Below the pieces are notes generated by a model. It was given only the letters and a program-made list of their open reading frames with translations. It was not told the origin of the DNA and did not search any database. From NCBI GenBank assembly GCA_018240685.1, contig JAFEFG010000014.1, positions 1-57,598 of the forward strand: a stretch of DNA of 57,598 bases, given 5' to 3'. Position numbers and translations under genes: made by a program. Below, one piece after another: positions 16,859 through 24,927 of the stretch. How positions within the stretch are numbered: the stretch's first letter is position 1; each line of letters starts with the position of its first letter. Source of the DNA: Pseudomonadota bacterium (GTDB lineage: Bacteria; Pseudomonadota; Alphaproteobacteria; Reyranellales; Reyranellaceae).

Positions 16859-17335
16859 ATGCCAAAGAATCCCACCACCTGGATCGTCGTCGCCGACGGC
16901 GCCCGGGCTCGTTTCCTGCGGGCCGCACCGGATGGAAAGGCACTCCTGCCCGCCCGTGGAGCCGACCTGATTGCGCCGCAGGGACGGCGGCACATCCGGG
17001 ACCTGGTGAGCGACCGGCCCGGCCGCGTCACCAGCACCTCGCGCGGCGGCCAGCGCCATGCGTACGAGCCGACCCACGACTACCACAAGCTTGCCAAGCA
17101 CGACTTCACGGTGGCCGTCGCCGAAGTGTTGGACAAGGCCTGCCTCGCCAAGGAATTCGACGAGGTGATCCTGGTCGCGCCGCATCGCAGCCTCGGCGAG
17201 CTTCGCAAATGCCTGTCCAAGCGCGTCCTGAAGGCCGTGCAGCAGGAGATTCCGAAGGACTTCACGGAATATACGCCGGCCATGCTTTGGCGCCATCTGC
17301 GCCCCATGGTCGGCCCCAAGATTCCCAAGGGCTGA
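16859..17335 (+). CDS. host attachment protein family (Host_attach)
   Basis: The 158-residue protein matches the family named for attachment to host cells in Agrobacterium. It opens with TTWIVVADGARARFLRA, has a central THDYHKLAKHDFTVAVAEVLDKA and ends PAMLWRHLRPMVGP. The name is historical; in many alphaproteobacteria these genes sit with stress and low-oxygen genes, as here, and the fold has been linked to release-factor-like domains. The start is ambiguous: GTG 16823 and ATGs at 16832, 16844 and 16859 are all in frame within short GAACCATG repeats; 16859 has AAGGG nearby and leaves the conserved domain intact. A strong terminator follows. Confidence 0.82.
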   Translation: MPKNPTTWIVVADGARARFLRAAPDGKALLPARGADLIAPQGRRHIRDLVSDRPGRVTSTSRGGQRHAYEPTHDYHKLAKHDFTVAVAEVLDKACLAKEFDEVILVAPHRSLGELRKCLSKRVLKAVQQEIPKDFTEYTPAMLWRHLRPMVGPKIPKG

Positions 17336-17366
17336 TACCAAGGGCCGCCACAGCCCGAAGCGAAAG

Positions 17367-17398
17367 GGCGCGCCGTCACAAGGGCGGCGCGCCTTTTT
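17367..17398. terminator. bidirectional intrinsic terminator
   Basis: GGCGCGCCG (17367-17375), a 9-nt loop, CGGCGCGCC (17385-17393), then TTTTT; AAA precedes the left arm, so it works on both strands. It separates the convergent host-attachment and HPF-like genes. Confidence 0.85.
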
Positions 17399-17410
17399 GC
17401 GGCGGTGGTT

Positions 17411-17794
17411 CTACCCTTCCGGCCGCTCGAGCGTCCGTTCGGCCCGCTCATGCAGCGTCTTGACGTCTCCGCGCTGGCGACGCACCCGATCCTCGAGCTG
17501 ACGCTGGGCCCGCCGGAAGGCATCGGTCACGGCGAAGCGCGGATCGTCGAAGCGACCGTCCTGGCCGGGCGCATGACCGACGTTGACGGTGACATTGCCC
17601 GGCAGGGCGAGATGGATGTCGACCTCGAAATGCCTGCCGCTGCGATGGTGATGGCCCGGAACCTTCACGATCACATGGCAGGCCGTAAGCCGACCATGGT
17701 AACGCTCCAGGGTTGCGAAATGGTCTTCTATCGACTGTCTCAGTGCCTCGCTCGGTTCGCTGCCCTGGAAGCTGATCTTTAGCGCGGTTTGCAT
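17411..17794 (-). CDS. HPF/RaiA-family ribosome-associated protein
   Basis: A 127-residue protein of the hibernation-promoting factor/RaiA fold (beta-alpha-beta-beta-beta-alpha). The first strand is ALKISFQG, the first helix EALRQSIEDHFATLERYHG, and the third strand region FEVDIHLALPGNVTVNVG precedes a basic C-terminal helix (FRRAQRQLEDRVRRQRG). Family members bind the 30S subunit and stall translation in stationary or energy-starved cells. It is the short form without the dimerisation domain. A FNR/FixK-like box lies 56 bp upstream of its start, so induction under low oxygen is likely. Confidence 0.8.
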   Translation of the reverse strand: MQTALKISFQGSEPSEALRQSIEDHFATLERYHGRLTACHVIVKVPGHHHRSGRHFEVDIHLALPGNVTVNVGHAPGQDGRFDDPRFAVTDAFRRAQRQLEDRVRRQRGDVKTLHERAERTLERPEG

Positions 17795-17849
17795 TGTCGT
17801 CTTTCCTTCGTGTTTTCTGGAAGGCTAGCGACTCCCCGTCGACACCGGA

Positions 17850-17863
17850 TTGACGAGGATCAA
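17850..17863. promoter_or_regulatory. FNR/FixK-like box between HPF-like and chaB genes
   Basis: TTGAC-GAGG-ATCAA matches the FNR/FixK consensus at nine of ten defined positions. It lies almost midway between two divergent starts (17794 minus, 17925 plus) and could activate both. This fits oxygen-limitation control of ribosome hibernation. Confidence 0.6.
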
Positions 17864-17924
17864 AGCCGCCCGAGCCGACGGCCGGAAGACTGTCGCCACG
17901 AGGACAGCCTGAAAGGAGCGCCCA

Positions 17925-18149
17925 ATGCCCTACGCCTCCATCGTCGCGCTTCCCGCCTCCGTCCGTCATCACCTGCCGCCCGAAGCGCAGGAGATCTACC
18001 GCGAAGCCTTCAACCATGCCTGGACGACCTACGCCGATCACCTCGACCGCGAGCAGATCTGTCATCGCGTCGCCTGGGCGGCCGTGAAGCGGCGCTTCCA
18101 CAAGGAGGCCGACGGCATGTGGCGCCCTACGAGCGCGCATTTCCACTGA
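17925..18149 (+). CDS. chaB: ChaB-family protein
   Basis: A 74-residue protein with the ChaB signature: LPASVRHHLPPEAQEIYREAFNHAW, then REQICHRVAWAAVKRRFHKE. E. coli ChaB was named as a regulator of the cation antiporter ChaA, but the mechanism is unclear, and no chaA is visible here. AAGGAG ribosome site upstream. It shares its promoter region and FNR/FixK-like box with the divergent HPF-like gene, so a role in low-oxygen stress is more likely here than cation transport. Confidence 0.85.
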   Translation: MPYASIVALPASVRHHLPPEAQEIYREAFNHAWTTYADHLDREQICHRVAWAAVKRRFHKEADGMWRPTSAHFH

Positions 18150-18200
18150 CGGTTCCGCGCCGTGGCACCGAACGGCTGGCTGACCAGACGTCCGGCCGGT

Positions 18201-18214
18201 CTGATCCGGGTCAA
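18201..18214. promoter_or_regulatory. weak FNR-like palindrome upstream of mmsA
   Basis: CTGAT-CCGG-GTCAA has eight of ten consensus positions and lies 75 bp before the mmsA start. It is a weaker match than the two boxes in the stress island and may be chance. Confidence 0.2.
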
Positions 18215-18288
18215 ATCCGGAGCCTCCTGTCGGCACAGGTGGCGCGCCCGCGTGGCCATGCTAGAAGGCGGCGAAATCGGAGGTGCAC

Positions 18289-19785
18289 ATGGTTGCCAGT
18301 ATCGGTCACTACATCGACAACAAGCCCGTCGCGGGCAAGAGCGGCCGCACCGGCGACATCACCAATCCGGCCACCGGCGAAGTCACGGCGAAAGTCGCCT
18401 TCGCGACGGAAGCCGAGGTCGACGAAGCCGTGCAGATCGCCAGGAAGGCGCAGCTTGCCTGGGCGGCCACGCCGCCGCTGCGCCGCCAGCGCGTCATGTT
18501 CAACCTCAAGACCCTGATCGAGAAGCATATCGACGATCTCGCCCGGCACCTGTCGCTGGAGCACGGCAAGACCTTCGACGACGCCAAGGGCGAGGTCGGC
18601 CGCGGGCTCGAGGTCGTGGAGTTCGCCTGCGGCATCGGCCATCACATGAAGGGCGACTTCACCGAGCAGGTCGCCACCGACATGGACAGCTGGTCGGTCC
18701 GCCAGCCGCTGGGCGTGGTGGCCGGCATCACGCCCTTCAACTTCCCGATCATGATCCCGTGCTGGATGGGCGCGATGGCCGTCGCCACCGGCAACGCCTT
18801 CATCCTCAAGCCCTCGGAGAAGGATCCGAGCGCGCCGATGCTGCTGGCCGAGCTCTACACGCAGGCGGGCGCGCCGGCCGGCATCTTCCAGGTCGTGAAC
18901 GGCGACAAGGTCGCGGTCGACGCGCTGCTGAAGCACCCCGACGTGCCGGCGATCTCCTTTGTCGGCTCGACCGCGATCGGCGAGTACGTCTATCACACCG
19001 GCACGCAGCACAATAAGCGCGTGCAGGCGCTGTGCGGCGCCAAGAACCACATGGTGGTGATGCCCGACGCCGACCTCGACCAGGTCACCGACGCCTTGAT
19101 CGGTGCCGGCTACGGGGCCGCCGGCGAGCGCTGCATGGCGATCTCGGTCGCCGTTGCCGTGGGCGATGTCGGCGACAAGCTGATGCAGAAGCTGGCGCCG
19201 CGCGTGCAGGCCCTCAAGATCGGCCCCGGCCTCGATCCGCAGTCGGAAATGGGCCCGCTGGTGACCCGCCAGCATCGCGACAAGGTGATGGGCTATGTCG
19301 ACCAGGGCGTGAAGGAAGGCGCCAAGCTGGTGGTCGACGGACGCGGGCTGAAGCTGCAGGGCTACGAGAACGGCAACTTCATGGGCGGCTGCCTGTTCGA
19401 CCATGTCACGCCGGACATGACGATCTACAAGGACGAGATTTTCGGCCCGGTGCTGTCGGTCGTGCGCTCCGGGACCTTCGACGAGGCGATCAAGCTGGTG
19501 AACGACCACGCCTACGGCAACGGCACGGCGATCTTCACCCGTGACGGCGATGCCGCCCGCGCCTTCGCCAGTAACGTGAAGGTCGGCATGGTGGGCATCA
19601 ACGTGCCGATCCCGGTGCCGGTCGCCTATCACAGCTTCGGCGGCTGGAAGGCGTCGGTGTTCGGCGACCACGGCATCTACGGCATGGAAGGCGTGCGCTT
19701 CTACACCAAGCTCAAGACCGTGACCGCGCGTTGGCCCACGGGCATCCGCTCCGGCGCCGAGTTCAACTTCAAGGCGCGGGCCTGA
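18289..19785 (+). CDS. mmsA: CoA-acylating methylmalonate-semialdehyde dehydrogenase
   Basis: A 498-residue aldehyde dehydrogenase of the MMSDH type, which converts methylmalonate semialdehyde to propionyl-CoA in valine breakdown and malonate semialdehyde to acetyl-CoA in inositol or beta-alanine breakdown. Visible features are [19 protein letters not shown], nucleotide-binding [13 protein letters not shown], and the catalytic Cys in [13 protein letters not shown]. The Glu general base of ordinary aldehyde dehydrogenases is replaced in GAKNHMVV, as expected for the CoA-dependent class. The ATG at 18289 follows GGAGG at ideal spacing and is preferred to the GTG at 18283. A strong terminator follows. 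Confidence 0.93.
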   Translation: MVASIGHYIDNKPVAGKSGRTGDITNPATGEVTAKVAFATEAEVDEAVQIARKAQLAWAATPPLRRQRVMFNLKTLIEKHIDDLARHLSLEHGKTFDDAKGEVGRGLEVVEFACGIGHHMKGDFTEQVATDMDSWSVRQPLGVVAGITPFNFPIMIPCWMGAMAVATGNAFILKPSEKDPSAPMLLAELYTQAGAPAGIFQVVNGDKVAVDALLKHPDVPAISFVGSTAIGEYVYHTGTQHNKRVQALCGAKNHMVVMPDADLDQVTDALIGAGYGAAGERCMAISVAVAVGDVGDKLMQKLAPRVQALKIGPGLDPQSEMGPLVTRQHRDKVMGYVDQGVKEGAKLVVDGRGLKLQGYENGNFMGGCLFDHVTPDMTIYKDEIFGPVLSVVRSGTFDEAIKLVNDHAYGNGTAIFTRDGDAARAFASNVKVGMVGINVPIPVPVAYHSFGGWKASVFGDHGIYGMEGVRFYTKLKTVTARWPTGIRSGAEFNFKARA

Positions 19786-19793
19786 CGTTTCCG

Positions 19794-19818
19794 GGGGCGG
19801 CCGGCAGCCGCCCCTTTT
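19794..19818 (+). terminator. intrinsic terminator after mmsA
   Basis: GGGGCGGC (19794-19801), loop CGGCA, GCCGCCCC (19807-19814), then TTTT. It separates mmsA from the convergent Lrp/AsnC gene. Confidence 0.85.
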
Positions 19819-19836
19819 CCATAGGCGTCGTGGCCC

Positions 19837-20313
19837 CTAGGCCGCGGCACCCAGGATCTCGGTCGGGATCTCGCGCTCGACGATCTCGCGCAAGGCGAAG
19901 CCCGACTCCAGGCGGGCGACATGGGGCAGCCGCGAGAGCTGCGTGTTGTGGATGCGCTCGTAGTCCTCGATGTCGCGCGCCGCGACCGTGACCAGGTAGT
20001 CGCTGGTTCCCGACATCAGATAGCAGGACAGGACCGAGGAGCAGCGCACCACCGCCTTCTCGAAGGACCGCAGGCAATCCTCGCTCTGGCGTTCGAGCGT
20101 GACGCGGATGATCACCAGCATGCCGAAGCCGGCCTGCTTGCGGTTCAGCTCGACCCGGAAGCGCTTGATGACGCCCTCCTTGACCAGCCGCTCCAGCCGC
20201 CGCGCACACGCCGTAGCCGAGAGACCGACCTTGCTGCCAAGCTCGGTGAGGCTCATGCGGGCGTCGTACATCAGATGCCGCAGGAGACGGATATCCAATC
20301 GATCCAGATCCAT
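19837..20313 (-). CDS. Lrp/AsnC-family transcriptional regulator
   Basis: A 158-residue regulator with an N-terminal winged helix (MDLDRLDIRLLRHLMYDARMSL, recognition region GLSATACARRLERLVKEGVI) and a C-terminal RAM ligand domain (VVRCSSVLSCYLMSGTSDYLV). The start at 20313 places the usual MDxxD N-terminus at the beginning; an upstream extension to 20370 has no family support. It is divergent from alanine dehydrogenase, the arrangement of known AldR-type Lrp activators that respond to alanine, so it probably controls that gene. Confidence 0.9.
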   Translation of the reverse strand: MDLDRLDIRLLRHLMYDARMSLTELGSKVGLSATACARRLERLVKEGVIKRFRVELNRKQAGFGMLVIIRVTLERQSEDCLRSFEKAVVRCSSVLSCYLMSGTSDYLVTVAARDIEDYERIHNTQLSRLPHVARLESGFALREIVEREIPTEILGAAA

Positions 20314-20345
20314 TTCGGGAAAATCCTTCGATATTTTTCCAGAAT

Positions 20346-20362
20346 GCGCAGGAATTCTGCGC
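20346..20362. promoter_or_regulatory. palindrome in the Lrp-ald divergent promoter
   Basis: GCGCAG (20346-20351), spacer GAATT, CTGCGC (20357-20362), inside a longer AGAATGCGCAG...ATTCTGCGC near-palindrome that shows the flanking AGAAT/ATTCT pairing. It lies between the two starts, where an Lrp/AsnC regulator would bind. Confidence 0.4.
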
Positions 20363-20453
20363 CCATGCAATCGATATCCCCGGAAAACGCAGCTTTCGGC
20401 CGGCCCGCCCGTGATAGGTGCTGTCCTGCTCGACCATTCGGAAAGGACATCAG

Positions 20454-21572
20454 ATGCGGATCGGCGTTCCCAAGGAGATCAAGAACAACGAGAACCGCGT
20501 CGGGCTCACGCCCGCCAGCGCCAGCGAGCTCGTCCGCCGCGGGCACAGCGTCCTGGTCGAGACCAATGCCGGGCGCGCCATCGGCTTCGACGACGAGACC
20601 TACCGCCGCGTCGGCGCCGCCATCGCCGCCTCGGCCGAGGAAGTCTTCGCCGGCGCCGAGATGATCGTGAAGGTCAAGGAACCGCAGCCCCAGGAGATCG
20701 CGCGCCTGACGCCGCGGCACACGCTGTTCACCTACCTGCATCTCGCGCCGGATCCCGAGCAGGCCCAGGCGCTCGCCAAGTCGGGCTGCACGGCGATCGC
20801 CTACGAGACCGTCACCGACGATGCCGGCCGCCTGCCGCTGCTGGCGCCGATGAGCGAAGTCGCCGGCCGCATGGCCGTCCAGGTCGGCGCCCACTGGCTG
20901 GAGAAGCCGCAGCAGGGCGTGGGCATCCTGCTCGGCGGCGTCGCCGGCGTGGGCCGGGGCAAGGTCGTCGTGCTGGGCGGCGGCATCTCCGGGACGAACG
21001 CCGCCCGCATGGCGCTCGGCCTCGAAGCGCACGTCACGGTGATCGACAAGTCGGTCGCCCGCCTGCGCGAACTCGACCTTGCCTTCGCCGGCAAGCTGCA
21101 GACCGTCTATGCGACGCAGGACGCCATCGAGGAGGAGGTCGCAGCGGCGGACCTCGTGATCGGCGCCGTGCTGGTGCCGGGCGCTTCCGCGCCCAAGCTC
21201 GTCTCACGCAAGCTGATCGAGCGCATGCGGCCCGGCTCGGTCGTGGTGGACATCTCGATCGACCAGGGCGGCTGCTTCGAGACCAGCAAGCCGACGACGC
21301 ACGAGAGCCCGACCTATCTCGTCGCCGACGTCGTGCACTACTGTGTCGCCAACATGCCGGGCGGCGTGCCGCGCACCTCGACCCTGGCGCTGAACAACGC
21401 GACGCTGCCCTTCGCCCTGGCGCTGGCCGACAAGGGCACGCTGCCGGCGCTGCTGGCGGACCGTCACCTGCTCGCGGGCCTCAACGTCCATCGCGGCAAG
21501 GTCACGCATCCCGCGGTCGCGGAGGCGCTGGCCGTCAGCTTCACGCCGCCACAGACTGCCCTGGCGGCGTGA
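20454..21572 (+). CDS. ald: alanine dehydrogenase
   Basis: A 372-residue NAD-dependent L-alanine dehydrogenase, which converts alanine and pyruvate with release or uptake of ammonia. The N-terminal [20 protein letters not shown] is the family signature, followed by a substrate region around VKVKEPQ and TYLHLA, and the NAD-binding [19 protein letters not shown]. Length matches bacterial Ald. GGAAAGGA lies just upstream of the ATG. It is divergent from an Lrp/AsnC gene and probably activated by it when alanine is plentiful. Confidence 0.95.
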   Translation: MRIGVPKEIKNNENRVGLTPASASELVRRGHSVLVETNAGRAIGFDDETYRRVGAAIAASAEEVFAGAEMIVKVKEPQPQEIARLTPRHTLFTYLHLAPDPEQAQALAKSGCTAIAYETVTDDAGRLPLLAPMSEVAGRMAVQVGAHWLEKPQQGVGILLGGVAGVGRGKVVVLGGGISGTNAARMALGLEAHVTVIDKSVARLRELDLAFAGKLQTVYATQDAIEEEVAAADLVIGAVLVPGASAPKLVSRKLIERMRPGSVVVDISIDQGGCFETSKPTTHESPTYLVADVVHYCVANMPGGVPRTSTLALNNATLPFALALADKGTLPALLADRHLLAGLNVHRGKVTHPAVAEALAVSFTPPQTALAA

Positions 21573-21590
21573 GCATCCGGCCAGCAGGCC

Positions 21591-23162
21591 CTACTTCTTC
21601 TCGATGTTCCAGAACACCGGCACCGGCGAAACGACGGCGCCGGTGACGTTCTTGCGCATCGCCGTCGCGCCGACGTACTGGCCGAGGAAGGCGTGCGTCG
21701 GATACTCCGCCGCGCGGAGCTGGATCTTCTCCACGATCTCCTTGCGCTTGGCCTCGTCGGTCTCGTCGGCGAAGGCCTGGCGCAGCTTGGTGATCTCGGC
21801 ATCGCAGGGCCACCCGAACCAGGCCTTCTCGCAGTTCGCGGCGATGAAGCTGTAGGTCAGCGGATCGGTCGAATCGACGCCGCCGGTCGAGGTGATCAGG
21901 GCGCTCCAGCCGCCCTTCTCCGGCGGATCCTTCTTGGCCCGGCGGCTCACCAGCGTCTGCCAGTCCATGGACTGCATGTCGACCTTCATGCCGATCCGCT
22001 CCATCGCCGCCTTGGCGACCGGCGCCATGTTGGTCAGCACGTAGAGATCGGTCGAATGCATCAGCACGACCGGCGTGCCGTCGTAGCCGCCCTCCTTCAG
22101 GAGTTCCTTGGCCTTGGCGATGTTGCCGTCATACTTGTCGGCGAAGCCAGCCGTGGTCGCGTAGGGCGTGTCGCAGATGAACATCGCCTTGCAGACGGTG
22201 TAGTACTCCGGATCACCGATCACCGCGTCGAGGAAGTCCTTCTGGTTGAAGGCATAGAGCAGCGCCTGGCGGATCTTCGGGTTGTCGAACGGCTTGAAGA
22301 GCTGGTTGTAGCGGAAGATGTACTGGTTGCCCCACTTGTTCAGGACTTCGAGCTTCGTGTTCTTGTCGGCCTTGATCAGCTTGTAGAGATCGTGCTGGGG
22401 CGCTTCCATCATGTCGATCTCGCCCGCCAGCAGCGCATTCACCGCCGTCTGCTGGTCCGGAATCGCCACCCACTCGACGCGATCAACCTTGGCCACCTTG
22501 CCGCCGGCCAGTCCCGAGGCCGGCTCGGGCCTGGGCTTGTAGTAGGGATTCTTGACGTAGACGGTCTTGTCGCCGGGCTTGCTCTCGTCGGGCTTGAGCA
22601 TGAAGGGACCGGATCCGGTGTAGTCCTGGATCTGCTTGTACGGATCGGTCTCGGCCACGCGCTTGGGCATGATGAAGGGATTGCCGGACGGCTTGGCGAG
22701 CGCCTGCAGCACGACGCCCGTCTTCTCCTTGAGCGTCAGGCGGAACGTCTTCGCATCGATCGCCTCGGCCTTGTCCATCTTGGACCACAGGATCTGGCCC
22801 AGCGGATCGCGCACCGCCCAGCGCTTCAGCGAAGCGATGACGTCCTCGGACGTGACCGGCGCCCCGTCCGAGAACTTGAGCCCGTCCCGCAAAGCGAAAG
22901 TCCAGACCAGCTTGTCGGGTGAAACGTCGTAGTGATCGACCATCTCCGGCCGAATCTTGAGATCGCCGTCGAGCGCGAACAGCGTGTCGTAAATCATGTA
23001 GCCGTGGTTGCGCACGATGAACGCCGTGGTCCAGATCGGATCCATGATCTTGAGGTCCGAGTGCATGACGACGCGCAACGTCGACTGCGCACTTGCAGCG
23101 CCGGGAAATGCCAGCGCCGCCGCCGCTATCGCGGCAAGAATCCGATTGCCCATACCAGCCAT
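21591..23162 (-). CDS. ABC transporter substrate-binding protein, family 5 (peptide/nickel type)
   Basis: A 523-residue periplasmic binding protein of the SBP_bac_5 family. A signal peptide (GNRILAAIAAAALAFPGAASAQS) precedes STLRVVMHSDLKIMDPIWTTA, the usual start of the mature domain. Family segments are VWTFALRDGLKFSDGAPVTSEDV near residue 90 and AINALLAGE-type VNALLAGEIDMMEAP further on. Family members bind peptides, opines or other solutes. Starts at 23171, 23168, 23162 and 23153 are possible; 23162 has GAGTGAGG at good spacing. No permease or ATPase lies nearby, so it is an orphan here. It is divergent from an acyl-CoA ligase. Confidence 0.9.
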   Translation of the reverse strand: MAGMGNRILAAIAAAALAFPGAASAQSTLRVVMHSDLKIMDPIWTTAFIVRNHGYMIYDTLFALDGDLKIRPEMVDHYDVSPDKLVWTFALRDGLKFSDGAPVTSEDVIASLKRWAVRDPLGQILWSKMDKAEAIDAKTFRLTLKEKTGVVLQALAKPSGNPFIMPKRVAETDPYKQIQDYTGSGPFMLKPDESKPGDKTVYVKNPYYKPRPEPASGLAGGKVAKVDRVEWVAIPDQQTAVNALLAGEIDMMEAPQHDLYKLIKADKNTKLEVLNKWGNQYIFRYNQLFKPFDNPKIRQALLYAFNQKDFLDAVIGDPEYYTVCKAMFICDTPYATTAGFADKYDGNIAKAKELLKEGGYDGTPVVLMHSTDLYVLTNMAPVAKAAMERIGMKVDMQSMDWQTLVSRRAKKDPPEKGGWSALITSTGGVDSTDPLTYSFIAANCEKAWFGWPCDAEITKLRQAFADETDEAKRKEIVEKIQLRAAEYPTHAFLGQYVGATAMRKNVTGAVVSPVPVFWNIEKK

Positions 23163-23279
23163 GCTCATCATCCTCACTCTCGACGCTTCGGGTCCACGAG
23201 AATAGACACGGTCTCCGAGCCCGCGTATCGCAAAAAAAGCGCCAACAAGGCGCCCAACACAAACGATCCTGGAGGAGAC

Positions 23280-24911
23280 ATGACCGATCACGCCAGCGCA
23301 GCAGACGCCCGAGTCCCCGCGCGAGAGGATTGCGTGCTGCGATACGTGCTCGAAAAGCGGTCGGAGCGGCACCCTGAACGCGCCTATATCCGGCTGCCGG
23401 ATGGATCTTCCGTCACCTATGGCGATTTTCGCCGTTCCGTCGAGCGAGCGGCGGCCGGCCTTGCCGCGCTCGGCGTCAAGCAGGGCGATTACGTCAATGT
23501 CTGGCTGCCCAACGGCGCCGACATGCTGCGGATCTGGTTCGCCATCAACTGGCTGGGCGCGGTCTATGTGCCCATCAACACGGCATATCGCGGCAATGTG
23601 CTTGCCCACGTGATCGCCAATGGCGGCGCCGAGGTCATGGTCGTGAGTGCCGACCTGTTGCCGCGGCTCGCCGAGATCGACCGCGCCGCGCTGCAGACGC
23701 TGGTGATCGCCGGCGAGACCACCGTTGAAATTCCAGGCTTGAAGCGCCTTCCCCTCGCGCAGCTCGACCGCGATCCCTCGTCGCTGCCGGCGCTGGCCCG
23801 CCCCATCGAGCCCTGGGACGTCCAGTCGATCATCTACACGTCGGGCACGACCGGCCGCTCCAAGGGCGTGCTGAGCTCGTACGCCCACATGTGGCACATG
23901 AGCGGCGCCGAGGCCTTCCCGATGCTCTGCGAGGAAGACTGCTATCTGGTCTATCTGCCCTACTTCCACGTCGGCGGCACATTGCCCGTGATCGGCATGC
24001 TCAATCGCGGCGGCTCGATCGCCGTCGGCGGCGACTTCGATACCGAGTCCTTCTGGCCGACCGTGCGCGCCACCGGCTCGACCTACACGATCCTGCTCGG
24101 CGTCATGTCGACGTTCCTCGCCAGGCGTCCGGCGTTGTCGGACGATCGCGATCACACCCTGAAGAAGATGACGCTCATCCCGCTTCCCGACGACTCGCAG
24201 GACTTCGCGCGCCGGTTCGGAACGACCGTCTGGACGCTGTTCAACATGACGGAGATCAACGTGCCGATCGTTTCGGAGCCGAATCCCTCCGTCACCGGAA
24301 CCTGCGGCAGGCGGCGGCCGGGCAACGAGCTGCGCATCGTCGACGAGCACGACCGCGAGGTTCCCGTCGGCAGCGTCGGCGAGCTGATCATCCGCAGCGA
24401 CGCGCCCTGGGCGCTCAACTCCGGCTACAACCGGAACCCGGAAGCCACGGTCACCGCCTGGCGCAACGGCTGGTTCCATACGGGTGACGCCTTCCGCCGC
24501 GACGCCGACGGCAACTATTTCTTCGTCGACCGGATGAAGGACGCGATCCGCCGACGCGGCGAGAACATCTCCTCGTTCGAAGTGGAAGCCGAGATCCTGG
24601 CGCATCCCAAAGTGCGCGAATGTGCGGTCGTCGCGGTGCCCAACGAGATGTCCGAGGACGACGTGCTGGCGATCGTGGCGCCCGCCCCCGGCGAGACGAT
24701 CGAGCCGACGGAGCTGTTCGAGTTCCTGCAGCCGCGCCTCGCCCACTTCATGCTGCCCCGCTACATCCGCATCATGGTCGAGCTGCCGCGCACGCCGACG
24801 CAGAAGATCGAGAAGTACGTCCTGCGCCAGCAGGGGCTGACGGCGGAGACATGGGACCGCGAAAAGGCCGGCATCAAGGTGCGGCGGGAGAGGATCGGCG
24901 CGGGCGGCTGA
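23280..24911 (+). CDS. AMP-dependent acyl-CoA ligase
   Basis: A 543-residue ANL-superfamily enzyme that activates a carboxylate via an acyl-AMP. The phosphate-binding motif is IIYTSGTTGRSKGVLSSYAH near residue 185, the adenine motif region is LFNMTEINVP, the hinge is WFHTGDAFRRDADGN, and the C-terminal catalytic Lys is in RTPTQKIEKYVLR. It resembles the crotonobetaine/carnitine-CoA ligase (CaiC) group, but its acid is not known. GGAGGAG precedes the ATG, which rules out the longer frame starting at 22932. It is divergent from the orphan binding protein and converges with a GMC oxidoreductase. Confidence 0.9.
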   Translation: MTDHASAADARVPAREDCVLRYVLEKRSERHPERAYIRLPDGSSVTYGDFRRSVERAAAGLAALGVKQGDYVNVWLPNGADMLRIWFAINWLGAVYVPINTAYRGNVLAHVIANGGAEVMVVSADLLPRLAEIDRAALQTLVIAGETTVEIPGLKRLPLAQLDRDPSSLPALARPIEPWDVQSIIYTSGTTGRSKGVLSSYAHMWHMSGAEAFPMLCEEDCYLVYLPYFHVGGTLPVIGMLNRGGSIAVGGDFDTESFWPTVRATGSTYTILLGVMSTFLARRPALSDDRDHTLKKMTLIPLPDDSQDFARRFGTTVWTLFNMTEINVPIVSEPNPSVTGTCGRRRPGNELRIVDEHDREVPVGSVGELIIRSDAPWALNSGYNRNPEATVTAWRNGWFHTGDAFRRDADGNYFFVDRMKDAIRRRGENISSFEVEAEILAHPKVRECAVVAVPNEMSEDDVLAIVAPAPGETIEPTELFEFLQPRLAHFMLPRYIRIMVELPRTPTQKIEKYVLRQQGLTAETWDREKAGIKVRRERIGAGG

Positions 24912-24927
24912 CGCCCGCCGCCTCACG

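Noticed and set aside
23163..24926. Upstream part of the long minus-strand frame that continues from the family-5 binding protein.
   Set aside because: It is the antisense of the acyl-CoA ligase, and a signal peptide marks the real start of the binding protein near 23162.
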